Shown here: positions 7,977-20,871 of the stretch, piece by piece
How positions within the stretch are numbered: position 1 is the first letter of the stretch
Layout of the letters: every line of letters begins with the position of its first letter
Assembly (NCBI GenBank): GCA_030024085.1
Contig: JASEJE010000003.1
Location: 62,001 to 126,000 of the forward strand
Length of the DNA: 64,000 nucleotides
DNA from: Bacillota bacterium
Lineage (GTDB): Bacteria; Bacillota; SHA-98; UBA4971
Direction of reading: 5' to 3'
Notes under the pieces: model-generated
Databases searched by the model: none
What the model saw: only the letters and a program-made list of their open reading frames with translations
What the model was told of the DNA's origin: nothing
Made by a program: the position numbers and the translations under genes

Positions 7977-9027
7977 TCAACCGAGCCGGCCACCCAGCCT
8001 CGCGATGTCAGAAAACGTGGCGAACGCGATCAATAGCGCCAGGATGGCCATGCCGACCATGCGCGCGAAGGCCTCCTGCTCCTCGTTGAGCGGCCGCCGG
8101 CGCAATGCCTCGACTCCCAGGAGCACGATCCACCCGCCGTCCAGCACCGGTACGGGCAGCAAGTTGAGGAGCCCCAGGTTCACATTGAGGAGCGCCGCGA
8201 GGTAAAGAAGGTTTACGATCCCAAGCCGTGCGGTCTGACCCACAGCCTGAGCTATGCCTATGGGCCCCGCCACCTCCGGCTTCACCCTGCCCGATATCAT
8301 CCTGCCCAGCGTGACCACGAGGTTCCTGGAGATGTCCACGGTAAACGTGGCGCCCGTTCGTACGGCCTTCGCCACGCCCGCACGCTGCCAGGGTTCGGAG
8401 AGCAGCACACCGATGACTCCCTGGCCCGTTTCCGGGTCTTTCACGGGCGTCACCTGGACTCTCCTCCTTACCGCTTCGCGCTCGACCGTGATGAAGATGG
8501 GTTTCCCCGGGCTTGCGGAGATGGCATCCCTCACCTCAGCCACAGTCTCGGTGGCCGCCCGTCCGACTGCGACGATCCTGTCGCCTGCCTCCAGCCCGGC
8601 GGCCTGCGCAGGCATTCCCGGGTATACCTCGGAAATGACCGCCGTGGGCACCCCGGCTGCCACGAAAACCACCGCGAAGAACACGAAGGCCATCACGAAA
8701 TTCATGAACGGCCCGGCCAGAATCGTGGCGATCCTCCACGCCAGAGGCTTCGCCCGGAAGCTGCGTGGGTCGCCTGCGTCAACGTCGTCCTGGGGGTTAT
8801 CCGGACGGTCGAGGCCTGCGAACTTCACAAATGCCCCGAGCGGCAGCGCCCGCAGCGAGTAGACGGTCTCACCCCGCCTCCGGCGCCATATGAGCGGACC
8901 GAAGCCCAGTGCGAACTCGTACACCTTTATCCCCGCGGCCTTCCCCACAGCGAAGTGTCCAAACTCGTGGGACAACGCGAACGTTGCAAAGACAAAGGCA
9001 AATGCCAGCACCGTAATCACTACGGTC

Positions 9028-9035
<8 letters not shown>
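7977..9035 (-). CDS. rseP: Site-2 intramembrane metalloprotease RseP/RasP
   Basis: A 352-residue membrane zinc protease that cleaves anti-sigma factors and signal-peptide remnants within the bilayer. The first helix carries HEFGH (HExxH); the third-helix motif is LLPVPVLDGG, with the Asp as third zinc ligand; a PDZ domain lies between (about residues 140-210, around GMPAQAAGLEAGDRIV). The GTG at 9035 is chosen because AGGAGG stands 8 nt before it and it overlaps the dxr stop by 8 bp. A start at 9074 would add 13 residues and has no comparable site. Confidence 0.93.
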
Positions 9036-10311
<1,276 letters not shown>

Positions 10312-10398
10312 TTACCCCACTCCCTTGCGGGCATCATACCCCGCTCTGACCTTCCGTCGCGCAGAGCCTTCTCCTGTCGCTCCCGGCGCCGGCGGTGC

Positions 10399-11445
10399 TC
10401 ATTCCCTCGGCGTGAGCGGCAGAAGCCCTCCCCGCGCTATGGCCTTGATTACGATAACGAAGAGCGGGCCTATTACGATGCCGCCAGCTCCGAAGAGACG
10501 CACGCCCACGTACACCGCCACGAGAATCGCAAGAGGGTGCACTCCCACGTTCGCCCCAACGACCCTGGGCTCCGCCCCTTTCCTGAGTATGAACTGAACG
10601 GCCATGAGCGCCGCGATGACGATGGTTTCAAACAGACGTCGCTTGAACCCATAGTAGACGATCATCGGCACGTATAGCGTGCCCGGACCGACCACCGGTA
10701 TCAGGTCGAGTATGCCACATACGATCCCGAGGATCCACGCATACCCGGTGCCGGCTATGCTGAACCCGACGATGCTCACGACCGTCGTAATCATGATCAG
10801 GATGAACTGCGCCCTTATGAACCCGAGCGTAGCGGAGACCACCTCCGACCTCATGGCCCGGGCCTTTTCGCGCCATCTGGACGGGGTCAGGCTCACGAGG
10901 AACTCCGATATCTGTTTCTTGTCGCGACTCATGAAGAAAGCGGCGAAGAAGCTGATGATGAGGATGAGGCCGATGTTCGGCAGGGCCGTCACCATTCCCG
11001 TGACCCTCGCCAAAATCCCCTCGATAGCGACATACAGCCTGTACTGGTTGTTCCTTATCGCGTCAATGACAGGAGCGGGCAGCTCACGGTAGATCCTCTC
11101 CACGTCTTGCACGACCCTCGAGAGCATCTCCTCGAAGCCGACGTTGTACATCGGCAGCGCCCGCGAAAGATCCTGTATCTCGAGGTAAAGTCGAGATACC
11201 CCCACGACGACCCCGACGCCCACTGCCACCAGGAGGAGGCACAGCATCACGAGAACCGCGCCGCCCCGCGACAACCTGGTCCGCCTCACCAGGAACTCCA
11301 CCGGAGGATCGATGAGCGCGGCAATGACGAAAGCCAATATGAACGGCACGAAGTACGTCAGCACGTACTTGACCAGAATGAAGCCCGCGGCGAGCACGGC
11401 CGCCCATGCCAGGAAATGCTTCCACGTTGCCGAAAGCCCCTGCAA
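10399..11445 (-). CDS. AI-2E family membrane protein, YtvI-like permease
   Basis: This 348-residue polytopic protein has the AI-2E transporter layout: two or three N-terminal helices, a central amphipathic domain (about residues 90-150), and C-terminal helices with the family motifs ILDLIPVVGPG (near residue 245) and ILRKGAEPRVVGANVG. YtvI of Bacillus belongs to this family and is made during sporulation, but related proteins export small molecules or ions and the substrate is unknown here. The TTG at 11445 follows GAGGTGATTCTGG. It lies 87 bp before dxr, and element E2 separates it from cdsA upstream. Confidence 0.75.
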   Translation of the reverse strand: MQGLSATWKHFLAWAAVLAAGFILVKYVLTYFVPFILAFVIAALIDPPVEFLVRRTRLSRGGAVLVMLCLLLVAVGVGVVVGVSRLYLEIQDLSRALPMYNVGFEEMLSRVVQDVERIYRELPAPVIDAIRNNQYRLYVAIEGILARVTGMVTALPNIGLILIISFFAAFFMSRDKKQISEFLVSLTPSRWREKARAMRSEVVSATLGFIRAQFILIMITTVVSIVGFSIAGTGYAWILGIVCGILDLIPVVGPGTLYVPMIVYYGFKRRLFETIVIAALMAVQFILRKGAEPRVVGANVGVHPLAILVAVYVGVRLFGAGGIVIGPLFVIVIKAIARGGLLPLTPRE

Positions 11446-11505
11446 CCAGAATCACCTCGCGACCCGTTCCCACGTCCGTCCTCGCTCCCATAAGTGAGGG
11501 TTCGC

Positions 11506-11707
11506 CAAGTGCGGGTTCAGAAATCACCACCACTTGTCCAGGGGTTGCCGGTGTTGTGCTGGTGTTGCACTCCGGGAGGGCGCGCTTGCGGCGCGCCTCG
11601 TTAGATTTGGCATTCAGGTCTGCCAAATCGAGAGCGCCCCGTCGTGCAAGCACCGGCGACCCGGAAGCTCCTCCCAAACCGGCGTGGATTCCTGACCTCA
11701 CACTTAG
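11506..11707 (+). repeat. Structured intergenic element E2 (alpha/beta ends)
   Basis: A 202-bp full copy with the core in plus orientation, in the 394-bp gap between the cdsA stop and the permease start. The left end is AAGTGCGGGTTCAGAAATCACC; the right end read inward is CTAAGTGTGAGGTCAGGAATC. The core has TTGCCGGTG, a GGCGCGC-TTGC-GGCGCGC hairpin, a GATTTGGC/GCCAAATC hairpin, and CACCGGC closing the outer stem. A second end-like sequence, TAAGTGAGGGTTC, lies just outside at 11491. Nothing else recognisable is in 11708-11839. Confidence 0.85.
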
Positions 11708-11839
11708 TTTTTCCGCGTTTTCCAGCGGCTGCAGGGCTCGCGGCGTTGCACTCGCGCACGGCGCTCCAAGCGGGGCGCCTTGACAGAATAGAGCCGGGTT
11801 CCCAGGCTCCCATGTCCACGCCCCTGCGCCCCCGGGTCC

Positions 11840-12655
11840 TCACTCAAGGAACAGCATCACATAATAGTACGCTACTGGAATAGCAAACAACACGCTATCG
11901 ATCCTGTCAAGCACCCCGCCGTGCCCAGGCAGGAAGACGCCCGAGTCCTTCACATGGGCGTTGCGCTTCATGGCGGACTCCGCAAGATCACCCGCCTGCC
12001 CCGCCACTCCGACGACCAGCGAGAGCATCACCGCATGAGCAAATGGGATGCCGGGCCACCACCCCAGGGCGGCGCCGAGCGCCCTGGCGCCCACCCCCAC
12101 GCACACCCCTGTCACAAGACCTGAGATTGCGCCCTCGATGCTCTTCCTGGGGCTCACGTCCGGCATGAGCTTGCGCCTGCCGAGGGCACTTCCGAGGAAG
12201 TAGGCGCCGATGTCGTTCGCCCATACCGTGAGGAGGGCCGTCACAACATGTCCGAGCCCTGCGGCCGCGCCCTCCGACCCTCTCAGGAGGAGAAGAAGGG
12301 CGATCGCCCAGCCCACGTAAGCCGCGCCGAACACGGTCACCGCCGGGTTGGCGATGGCCGACTCGCGGCCGAGCCTGAGCGTCTGAGACACGAGACTCAC
12401 AATGATCATCCCGGCCAGGGTAGCACCCACGGCAGCGCTCGAGCCCAGGTGCCCTGCGAGGGCGAACGACAACACCCCCACCACGCCGATGGCTGCGCCC
12501 GGCTCGAACCCTGCGCCCCTGGCGAGCCTGTAGAACTCGAGGACGCCGGCGACCCCGATGCCAGCAGCCATCACCGCGAGGTACGGCCCGCCGGCCACGA
12601 CAACCGCCACTGCGATGGGCGCGGCAATGAGTCCACTCAAGATCCTCTCCCGCAC
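11840..12655 (-). CDS. cdsA: Phosphatidate cytidylyltransferase (CDP-diglyceride synthase)
   Basis: A 271-residue multi-helix membrane enzyme that makes CDP-diacylglycerol from phosphatidate and CTP, the branch point for all phospholipids. The C-terminal family signature is present: GQAGDLAESAMKRNAHVKDSG followed about ten residues on by PGHGGVLDRIDS. Length and helix density fit the family (about 260-280 aa). The GTG at 12655 follows AAGGAGGCCACGAAG. It is read after uppS, with element E3 between the two genes. Confidence 0.94.
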   Translation of the reverse strand: MRERILSGLIAAPIAVAVVVAGGPYLAVMAAGIGVAGVLEFYRLARGAGFEPGAAIGVVGVLSFALAGHLGSSAAVGATLAGMIIVSLVSQTLRLGRESAIANPAVTVFGAAYVGWAIALLLLLRGSEGAAAGLGHVVTALLTVWANDIGAYFLGSALGRRKLMPDVSPRKSIEGAISGLVTGVCVGVGARALGAALGWWPGIPFAHAVMLSLVVGVAGQAGDLAESAMKRNAHVKDSGVFLPGHGGVLDRIDSVLFAIPVAYYYVMLFLE

Positions 12656-12697
12656 CTTCGTGGCCTCCTTACTCGTACGGACTCATGAACGCGCACC

Positions 12698-12902
12698 TTG
12701 AGTGCGGGTTCAGAGATCACCGCCACTTTTCCAGGGGTTGCCGGTGTTGTGCCGGTGTTGCACTCCAGGGAGGGCGCGCTTGCGGCGCGTCTCGCTAGAT
12801 TTGGCATTCAGGCTTGCCAAATCGAGAGCGCCTCGTCGTGCAAGCACCGGCAACCCTGACACCCTCAAGAAAAGTGGCGAAAACTTATGGCGCCATACCT
12901 AG
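12698..12902 (+). repeat. Structured intergenic element E3 (chimeric alpha/gamma ends)
   Basis: A 205-bp copy between uppS and cdsA. The left end is of the alpha type (TTGAGTGCGGGTTCAGAGATC), but the right end read inward is of the gamma type (CTAGGTATGGCGCCATAAG), so the element combines ends of both subfamilies. The core is complete: TTGCCGGTG/CACCGGCAA outer stem, GGCGCGC-TTGC-GGCGCG hairpin, GATTTGGC/GCCAAATC hairpin. The TAG in the right terminus is the uppS stop codon. Confidence 0.85.
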
Positions 12903-13723
12903 ATGGCGCCGAACCTGCGCGTGCGCCGCTGGTACTCATGGATCGCCTTCCTGAGCTCACCCCGGGTGAAATCCGGCCACAGCACCGGGGTTACGTAGAT
13001 CTCTGCATACGCGATCTGCCAGAGAAGGAAGTTGGAGACCCTCATCTCGCCTCCCGTCCGGATGAGAAGATCCGGGTCGGGGACGCCCGCCGTATAGAGC
13101 CGCGCCTCGACGGTATCGCTGTCGATCTCGCCGGGTCTGAGATCTCCCCGGGATACCTCCTCGGCCAGGCGCCTTGCGGCCCTCACGAGCTCGTCGCGGC
13201 CACCGTAGTTGATTGCGAGGTTGGCCAGGATGCGGTTGCCCGCCCGCGTCGCCTCCTCAACGCGGGTCAGTGCACGCACCACCGCCGGGGGCAGGTTGTC
13301 GCGGGCGCCTATCACCCGGATGCATGCCCCGAAATCGATGAGGGAGTCGAGCTTCCTTTCGAACATCTCCACGAGCAGGTTCATGAGGCCTCCCACCTCA
13401 TCGGCGGGTCGCTTCCAGTTCTCCGTGGAGAAGACGTAGAGCGTGACGACCTCGATGCCCATTTCCGCGGCAGCCCGGACTATGTCCTCAGCTCGGTCGG
13501 CCCCGGCCCTGTGCCCGGCGAGCCTCGGCAGGCCGCGCCCGGTCGCCCACCTGCCGTTGCCGTCCATGATTATCGCCACATGCCGTGGCAGGCTGGCGCG
13601 GTCGGCTGGTAGCGGATGGTCTCCTCCGTCGTCCGCCCCGGCCCGCTCACCCGGCCGCCTCACCAGCAACCCGAAAAGAGCCCGCAGAGAGTTCGTCCGC
13701 AGAGGCTTCACGAGAGCCGTCAC
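12899..13723 (-). CDS. uppS: Undecaprenyl diphosphate synthase
   Basis: UppS condenses eight isopentenyl diphosphates onto FPP to give the C55 carrier for cell-wall synthesis. The cis-prenyltransferase motifs are clear: HVAIIMDGNGRWA with the catalytic Asp, RLAGHRAGA, YVFSTENWKRP, and near the end the Arg-rich LLIRTGGEMRVSNFLLWQ and a Glu at AYAEIYV. The GTG at 13723 (274 aa) is preferred, because the frame can extend to 13858 only by running through the hairpin at 13773-13810. The stop TAG (12899-12901) lies inside the terminus of element E3. Confidence 0.93.
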   Translation of the reverse strand: MTALVKPLRTNSLRALFGLLVRRPGERAGADDGGDHPLPADRASLPRHVAIIMDGNGRWATGRGLPRLAGHRAGADRAEDIVRAAAEMGIEVVTLYVFSTENWKRPADEVGGLMNLLVEMFERKLDSLIDFGACIRVIGARDNLPPAVVRALTRVEEATRAGNRILANLAINYGGRDELVRAARRLAEEVSRGDLRPGEIDSDTVEARLYTAGVPDPDLLIRTGGEMRVSNFLLWQIAYAEIYVTPVLWPDFTRGELRKAIHEYQRRTRRFGAI

Positions 13724-13772
13724 CCCCCTTCCCTTCGGGAACCATACATCCGGCCTCCCCCCGCCAGAACGA

Positions 13773-13810
13773 CTCAAGGGGAGGGTGACCTCCCGGCGAC
13801 CTCCCCTTGA
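13773..13810. terminator. Strong hairpin between ferredoxin and uppS genes
   Basis: TCAAGGGGAG (13773-13782) pairs with CTCCCCTTGA (13801-13810); an inner GGTGACCTCCCGGCGACC forms the loop. It follows the ferredoxin stop by 14 bp on the minus strand. No U-run follows, so it may be an mRNA-processing or Rho-independent-like structure of modest strength. Confidence 0.5.
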
Positions 13811-13824
13811 CCATTCCCCTAGAC

Positions 13825-14001
13825 CTATTCCTCTTCCACTATTGCGCCCGAAGAGCACTCCTCAGCACACAGACCGCAGTCGGTGCAGACCTCGGGATCA
13901 ATCACAAACTTGTCCTCTCCCTCGCTGATCGCCTCGAAGGGGCACACCTCTGCGCACGAACCGCACTTGGTGCAGTCGTCAGTGATGACGTGGGGCAACA
14001 T
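13825..14001 (-). CDS. 2[4Fe-4S] ferredoxin
   Basis: A 58-residue bacterial-type ferredoxin. Two cluster motifs are complete: CTKCGSCAEVCPF and CTDCGLCAEECSSG, the second lacking the usual Pro after the fourth Cys. The ATG at 14001 has GGGAGG five nucleotides upstream; a GTG two codons earlier would abut that site. It lies between frr and uppS. It could supply electrons to IspG nearby, which needs a low-potential donor, but that link is inferred from position only. Confidence 0.93.
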   Translation of the reverse strand: MLPHVITDDCTKCGSCAEVCPFEAISEGEDKFVIDPEVCTDCGLCAEECSSGAIVEEE

Positions 14002-14013
14002 GGCCACCTCCCT

Positions 14014-15555
<1,542 letters not shown>

Positions 15556-15634
15556 AGACCGCCGCTGCTCTTCGCGGGGTTGCAGCCGTCGTCGGACCCA
15601 TACTCATACTCAGGGCCGTCTGCTAGACCCGGAC

Positions 15635-16261
<627 letters not shown>

Positions 16262-16282
16262 AAGCGCTACCTCCCCGCAAGT

Positions 16283-17149
16283 CTACCGCTCGTTGTCGTC
16301 ATCACGAACGACGGCGTGATCGTCATCGCCGACCTCGGCGACCTCGACGTCCAGCGGCATCTCGACAACGTCTGTCGCACCGTCGACATACTCGCCCTCG
16401 AGTTCGTGTTCGCGGATCTCACCCGTTGGCGACGCCTCCTCGGCCTGCGCCGCCAGGGCCGCATCGCGCCCCTCGAGGCCCTCTATCACGGCGTCGGCCA
16501 TCTTGCCACATATGAGCTTCACGGCGCGGATGGCGTCGTCGTTTCCGGGGATCACGTAATCGACCTCGTCCGGATCGCAGTTGGTGTCCACGATCCCAAC
16601 CACCGGTATGCCGAGCTTCCTCGCTTCTTGCACTGCTATTCTCTCCTTACGTGGATCAACCACGAAAACGGCTCCCGGTAGCCCCGACATCTCACGGATC
16701 CCGCCGAGGAACCGCTCAAGCCGCTCCTTCTCCTTCACAAGCTGCATGACTTCTTTCTTGGGAAGGACCTCGAACGACCCGTCCTCTGCCATCTTCTCGA
16801 GCAAACGAAGACGCTCGATTCTCTTACGTATGGTGCGAAAGTTGGTGAGCATCCCACCGAGCCAGCGTTCGTTCACATGGAACATGCCGCACCGCTCGGC
16901 CTCTTCCTTGACGGTGTTGCGGGCCTGCTTCTTCGTGCCGACGAACAGGATGGCGCCGCCTTCCTGCGCAACGCGCTTCACGAACTCGTAGGCCTCGTCG
17001 ATCCTCCTGACCGTCTTCTGGAGGTCTATGATGTATATGCCGTTGCGCTCGGTGAAGATGAAGGGCTTCATTTTGGGGTTCCAGCGCCTGGTCTGGTGGC
17101 CGAAATGGACCCCGGCCTCGAGCAACTGCTTCATGGTGACTACTGCCAT
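16283..17149 (-). CDS. rpsB: 30S ribosomal protein uS2
   Basis: The family start [22 protein letters not shown] and the motif [24 protein letters not shown] are unmistakable. The ATG at 17149 follows GAGGAGGTGAGACC. The 288-residue product is longer than the usual 230-250: after the conserved domain there is a highly acidic tail of about 45 residues rich in Glu, Asp and Val, seen in some high-GC Bacillota. It is the first gene of the rpsB-tsf-pyrH-frr group and has a strong promoter upstream. Confidence 0.97.
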   Translation of the reverse strand: MAVVTMKQLLEAGVHFGHQTRRWNPKMKPFIFTERNGIYIIDLQKTVRRIDEAYEFVKRVAQEGGAILFVGTKKQARNTVKEEAERCGMFHVNERWLGGMLTNFRTIRKRIERLRLLEKMAEDGSFEVLPKKEVMQLVKEKERLERFLGGIREMSGLPGAVFVVDPRKERIAVQEARKLGIPVVGIVDTNCDPDEVDYVIPGNDDAIRAVKLICGKMADAVIEGLEGRDAALAAQAEEASPTGEIREHELEGEYVDGATDVVEMPLDVEVAEVGDDDHAVVRDDDNER

Positions 17150-17264
17150 GGTCTCACCTCCTCCCCCACCGGTTCTTCCTCCGCCCCGTTCATCCCCCGG
17201 CAGAACCCGCACAAGCGGGCACCGCTACCGGGATCCAGGAGCGTGCGTGCTCACACCAGATGGT

Positions 17265-17293
17265 AGTATACCACACGTATATCTCCATATCAA
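17265..17293 (-). promoter_or_regulatory. Vegetative promoter of rpsB
   Basis: TTGATA (17293-17288) and TATACT (17270-17265) on the minus strand are spaced by 17 bp. The leader of about 110 nt before the rpsB ATG may hold the S2 autoregulatory structure, but none was identified by eye. Confidence 0.8.
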
Positions 17294-17399
17294 CGAACGC
17301 GCGCCACGAAATTTCCGCCCCTGAATACCGGGTAGTGGCCGGGGAATAGCTAATTCATGAGCGAAAAACGCGCCTTTCCTTCGGCGGAGGTTTCAGAGG

Positions 17400-19766
17400 T
17401 TGAGCCTTCTTCGAGACGTCCTGAACGAGATAGCAGCCCTGCTTTCTTTCGAAAGCCCGGCCAGGGAGGAGGAATTCGTCCTCGACACCCAGCCGCGTCT
17501 ACCGGGCCTTACCTCGGACGTGCCGCAAAGTGAGGCACCGTCGCCGCCCGCGCTCGAAGGACAGGGCCAGACCCCCGGACGAGCGCAGGTACAGGCACCG
17601 GGACAGGAACAGGAACACAGGCAGGGGCAGAGCCAGGCGCAGGCGCAGGGGCAGCACGGTCGAGATCGCCGTCAGCATCGAGGCTGGTCGCTGTCAGGTG
17701 ACCAGGCTGGTGGGTCCGCGGGGGAACCGTCCGCGGTGGAGTGGCTGTCCGAGGCCCTGCCGCGCACGCCCTACGGATTCCTTCGGCCGAGGAAGATGTC
17801 CACCATCAAGATAGGGTTCGGCCGTGAGACGGCCCGGCCGGTCCGTCCGCTGCCCATCGCCCACGAGACCTCGACTGAGATCTCGCCGCCGACACATGGC
17901 AACGAACGCAGGACCACCGCACAGGAAAGCCCTCCTCAGGGAGATAACCAGCAACAGGGGCAATTGCGGCCGCGGGAGCCTGGGGACGGGCCGGGACAGG
18001 GGCTGGGGCAGGGGCAGGGGCAGGAACGCGGCGCGGGGCACGAGGCGGAAACGTCAGGGGTACCCTGCGGTGAAGGGACGGGCCCGGGCGCAGCAGGACA
18101 ACAAGCTGGTCCGGCGTCCGGCCGGGGCGGCGGCTCTGGAAATAAGGGTGACGAAGTGAAGCCTCTCGCCGAGAACCTCCAGGCAAACCTCGACGCCCTC
18201 AAGCAGGTCCTGCATTACGGTCTGAACTCAGATGTCATCGTGAGGGAGTTCGACGTACCGACCACGCCCTCCACCAGGGCGGCAATCGTGTTCATGGAAG
18301 GCCTCGCGAGCAAGGACCTCATCGACCTTGCCGTCCTCCAGCCGCTCATGCTCATCGCCAATCTGGACCGGGGTCTCCGCGCAGCGGACGTGCTCGAGAC
18401 AATCGAGCGGCGCCTCCTCCCCGGCAACCAGGTAACGCGCAAGGACAACCTCCGGGGTATCATCGAGGGTGTGATAGCCGGCACGACATGCCTTCTCGTC
18501 GAAGGATGCGGCACTGCGCTGGAGGTCGAGACCAAGTCGTGGGAGCATCGGGGCATAAGTCAGCCAACTGCCGAAACCGTGGTCCACGGTCCCCAGGAGG
18601 CGTTCAACGAGACCCTCAAGAACAACGTGGCGCTCGTGCGGCGACGCATGCGTACGCCTGACCTCGTAAGCGAGGTGATCAAGGTGGGGACGCTGTCGCG
18701 CGTGGATTGCGCGGTCCTCTACGTGGAGGGTCTCGCAAATCCCAAACTCGTGGCAGAGGTGAAGAGGCGCATCAATGGGATCAGGGCGGACCAGATTCAG
18801 GACACCGGCTCTCTCGAGCAATTCATCGAGGACAGGCCCTTCATGCTGGCTCCGCAGACCCTGTCCACAGAACGCCCCGACAGAATGGCCGCCTTTCTCT
18901 CCGAGGGGCACGTCGGCATCCTGCTCGACGGAAGCCCGTTCGGTCTGGTCGCACCGGCAACCTTCTGGGCGCTCCTTCAATCGGCGGAGGATCATTACCT
19001 GCGGTGGCCGTTCGGCACCTTCCTGCGCCTCGTCCGCCTGGCCGCCCTCGCCGTCGCCGTGCTCTTGCCAGCGGTGTACATCGCGCTCACCAACTTCCAC
19101 CCGGAGATGCTCCCAACCGACCTCCTCCTCGCCATCGCCGCGACGCGCGAGAGAGTGCCGTTCCCGACGGTGGTCGAGGTGCTCGTCATGGAGGTGTCGT
19201 TCGAGCTCATCCGCGAGGCCGGCATCCGCGTGCCGGGGGTCATCGGCCCCACCCTGGGCATAGTGGGCGCGCTGATCCTCGGTCAGGCCGCGGTCGCTGC
19301 CTCGATAGTCAGCCCGATCCTCGTGATAATCGTGGCCGTGACCGCCCTTGGATCGTTTGCAGTCCCGAACTTCAACATGGCCTTCGCCGCCCGGCTCACG
19401 CGCTTTGTGTATATCTTCGTTGCAGCAGCCTTCGGCTTCTATGGGATCGCGGTAGGGGTCTTCCTTCAGATGCTGCTATACGTGAACGCAAGGTCGTTCG
19501 GAGTGCCCTTCATGTCGCCGGTGGCCCCGTTCGCCCAGTCCAGCGGAGATCTGATCCTCCGGTACCCGTCCTGGAGCATGGAGCTGCGGCCCGCGTTTCT
19601 CCAGACCAGGCGCAGGGAGCGACAGCCTGAAGTCGCCCGCAAGTGGACACCCTCGTGGACTACCGACGCCCCATCACCAGACTCCGGCACCGGGCAGATG
19701 GCGGAGGAGTCGAGCGGAGGGCGGCCCACGTCACGCCGGGACAAGGGAGGCAGGGGACGTGCTTGA
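17400..19766 (+). CDS. GerA-family spore germinant receptor A subunit
   Basis: Residues about 250-560 form the cytoplasmic GerA domain (IVREFDVPT, CAVLYVEGLANPKLV, FIEDRPF), followed by four or five transmembrane helices starting near FGTFLRLVRLAALAVAVLLP and containing the family segment REAGIRVPGVIGPTLGIVGALILG. The A subunit sits in the inner spore membrane and helps sense nutrients and release ions. At 788 residues it is far longer than the usual 480-550, because residues about 40-250 are a Gln/Gly/Arg/Pro low-complexity region built from CAGGNN hexamers. The TTG at 17400 has GGAGG nine nt upstream. Plus-strand, opposite to its neighbours. Confidence 0.92.
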   Translation: MSLLRDVLNEIAALLSFESPAREEEFVLDTQPRLPGLTSDVPQSEAPSPPALEGQGQTPGRAQVQAPGQEQEHRQGQSQAQAQGQHGRDRRQHRGWSLSGDQAGGSAGEPSAVEWLSEALPRTPYGFLRPRKMSTIKIGFGRETARPVRPLPIAHETSTEISPPTHGNERRTTAQESPPQGDNQQQGQLRPREPGDGPGQGLGQGQGQERGAGHEAETSGVPCGEGTGPGAAGQQAGPASGRGGGSGNKGDEVKPLAENLQANLDALKQVLHYGLNSDVIVREFDVPTTPSTRAAIVFMEGLASKDLIDLAVLQPLMLIANLDRGLRAADVLETIERRLLPGNQVTRKDNLRGIIEGVIAGTTCLLVEGCGTALEVETKSWEHRGISQPTAETVVHGPQEAFNETLKNNVALVRRRMRTPDLVSEVIKVGTLSRVDCAVLYVEGLANPKLVAEVKRRINGIRADQIQDTGSLEQFIEDRPFMLAPQTLSTERPDRMAAFLSEGHVGILLDGSPFGLVAPATFWALLQSAEDHYLRWPFGTFLRLVRLAALAVAVLLPAVYIALTNFHPEMLPTDLLLAIAATRERVPFPTVVEVLVMEVSFELIREAGIRVPGVIGPTLGIVGALILGQAAVAASIVSPILVIIVAVTALGSFAVPNFNMAFAARLTRFVYIFVAAAFGFYGIAVGVFLQMLLYVNARSFGVPFMSPVAPFAQSSGDLILRYPSWSMELRPAFLQTRRRERQPEVARKWTPSWTTDAPSPDSGTGQMAEESSGGRPTSRRDKGGRGRA

Positions 19767-20871
19767 GGAAGGCAGGATCGGCACGAACGAGGCCATCGCG
19801 GCCACTGTGTATTTCCTTTCGTCGAAGCTGTTCATCTCGTTCCCGCAGCAAATGGCGACGGTCGGCCTGACGGCGGCATGGATCGTGCCCATCATCAGCT
19901 TCGGAACAGGCGCAATCGGGTTCCTCATCATAGCCGCTCTCCTCAGACGCTATCCCCGAATGAGCATCGTCGAGATAGGCGAGGAAGTCGCAGGGCCTAT
20001 CTTCGGCACCCTCGCCTCCCTCGGATATCTGGCCTTCTTCTTCGCCGCCACGATCCTCGTCATGCGGGAGTTCTCCGAGACCGTGAGCACCGCCCTGCTC
20101 CCGCGCACGCCTCTCTCGGCGGTGATGGCCGTCTTCGTGCTGGTCACCGTCATCTCCGTCTATCTCGGATCGGAGGCGCTCACGAGGGCTGCTTTCCTGG
20201 CCGCACCGCTCATCGTGGTGACCCTTCTGTTCCTGAACCTGCTTTCGCTGCCCCAGGCCAATCTCGACGCCATGTTCCCGCTTCTCGGCCCCGGGTTGAG
20301 TAAGCTCATCTACCACGGGGTGCTCCACTCGGCTGTGGCCGGGGAGGTCATGTTCCTTGGGGTCATAGCGCCGCAGCTTCGAGATGCGGACAAGGTCAGG
20401 ATGATGGGGCTTGTCGCCATAGCCGTGACCGCCGTATTCACCAGCACGGCGCTGCTCGTCTTCGTGACGGTGTTCCCCTACCCGCTGTGCGTTCACATCC
20501 CGTACCCCGGTTACGAGGTGTCGACCCTGATCTACGTCGGCAGGTTCTTCCAGCGGGTCGATGTAGCGTTCGTGTTTCTCTGGGTCATAAGCGGGTGCAT
20601 AGAGCTTGGGCTTGGCGCCTACACGACGACGATGATCCTGGCGCGCATGCTCAGGCTCCCCGTGTACCGCCCGATCCTGCCGGCGGTGGCGATCATCGGC
20701 TACACCCTCGCCTTCGTACCTCCGGACGTTCCTACCGCGACCCGGCTGGACTTCGAGATCGTCAGGACCTTGGGCGCCATCGCGGTCTTCATCGTCCCGG
20801 CGGTGCTGCTCCTCGTCGCCCAGATGAAGGAGGCCCGGGCCGGCGGGAGGAGGCGGGCACGCAGTGCGTGA
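19759..20871 (+). CDS. GerB-family spore germinant receptor B subunit
   Basis: A 370-residue membrane protein of the amino acid/polyamine/organocation superfamily with ten predicted helices. The start RIGTNEAIAATVYFLSSKLF and the motif ISFGTGAIGFLIIAALLRRYP are typical of GerAB. The B subunit contains the nutrient-binding pocket in characterised receptors. The GTG at 19759 follows AGGGAGG and overlaps the A-subunit stop by 8 bp, so the two are translationally coupled. The ligand cannot be predicted from the sequence. Confidence 0.93.
   Translation: MLEEGRIGTNEAIAATVYFLSSKLFISFPQQMATVGLTAAWIVPIISFGTGAIGFLIIAALLRRYPRMSIVEIGEEVAGPIFGTLASLGYLAFFFAATILVMREFSETVSTALLPRTPLSAVMAVFVLVTVISVYLGSEALTRAAFLAAPLIVVTLLFLNLLSLPQANLDAMFPLLGPGLSKLIYHGVLHSAVAGEVMFLGVIAPQLRDADKVRMMGLVAIAVTAVFTSTALLVFVTVFPYPLCVHIPYPGYEVSTLIYVGRFFQRVDVAFVFLWVISGCIELGLGAYTTTMILARMLRLPVYRPILPAVAIIGYTLAFVPPDVPTATRLDFEIVRTLGAIAVFIVPAVLLLVAQMKEARAGGRRRARSA

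Noticed and set aside
11084-11701. 205-residue minus-strand frame over element E2 and the permease start
   Set aside because: It reads through E2 and out of frame into the permease gene.
17322-17355. Sigma-G promoter for gerA
   Set aside because: TGAATA is present, but no -10 close to CATNNTA lies at 17-18 bp; only AATAGCTA with the wrong register.
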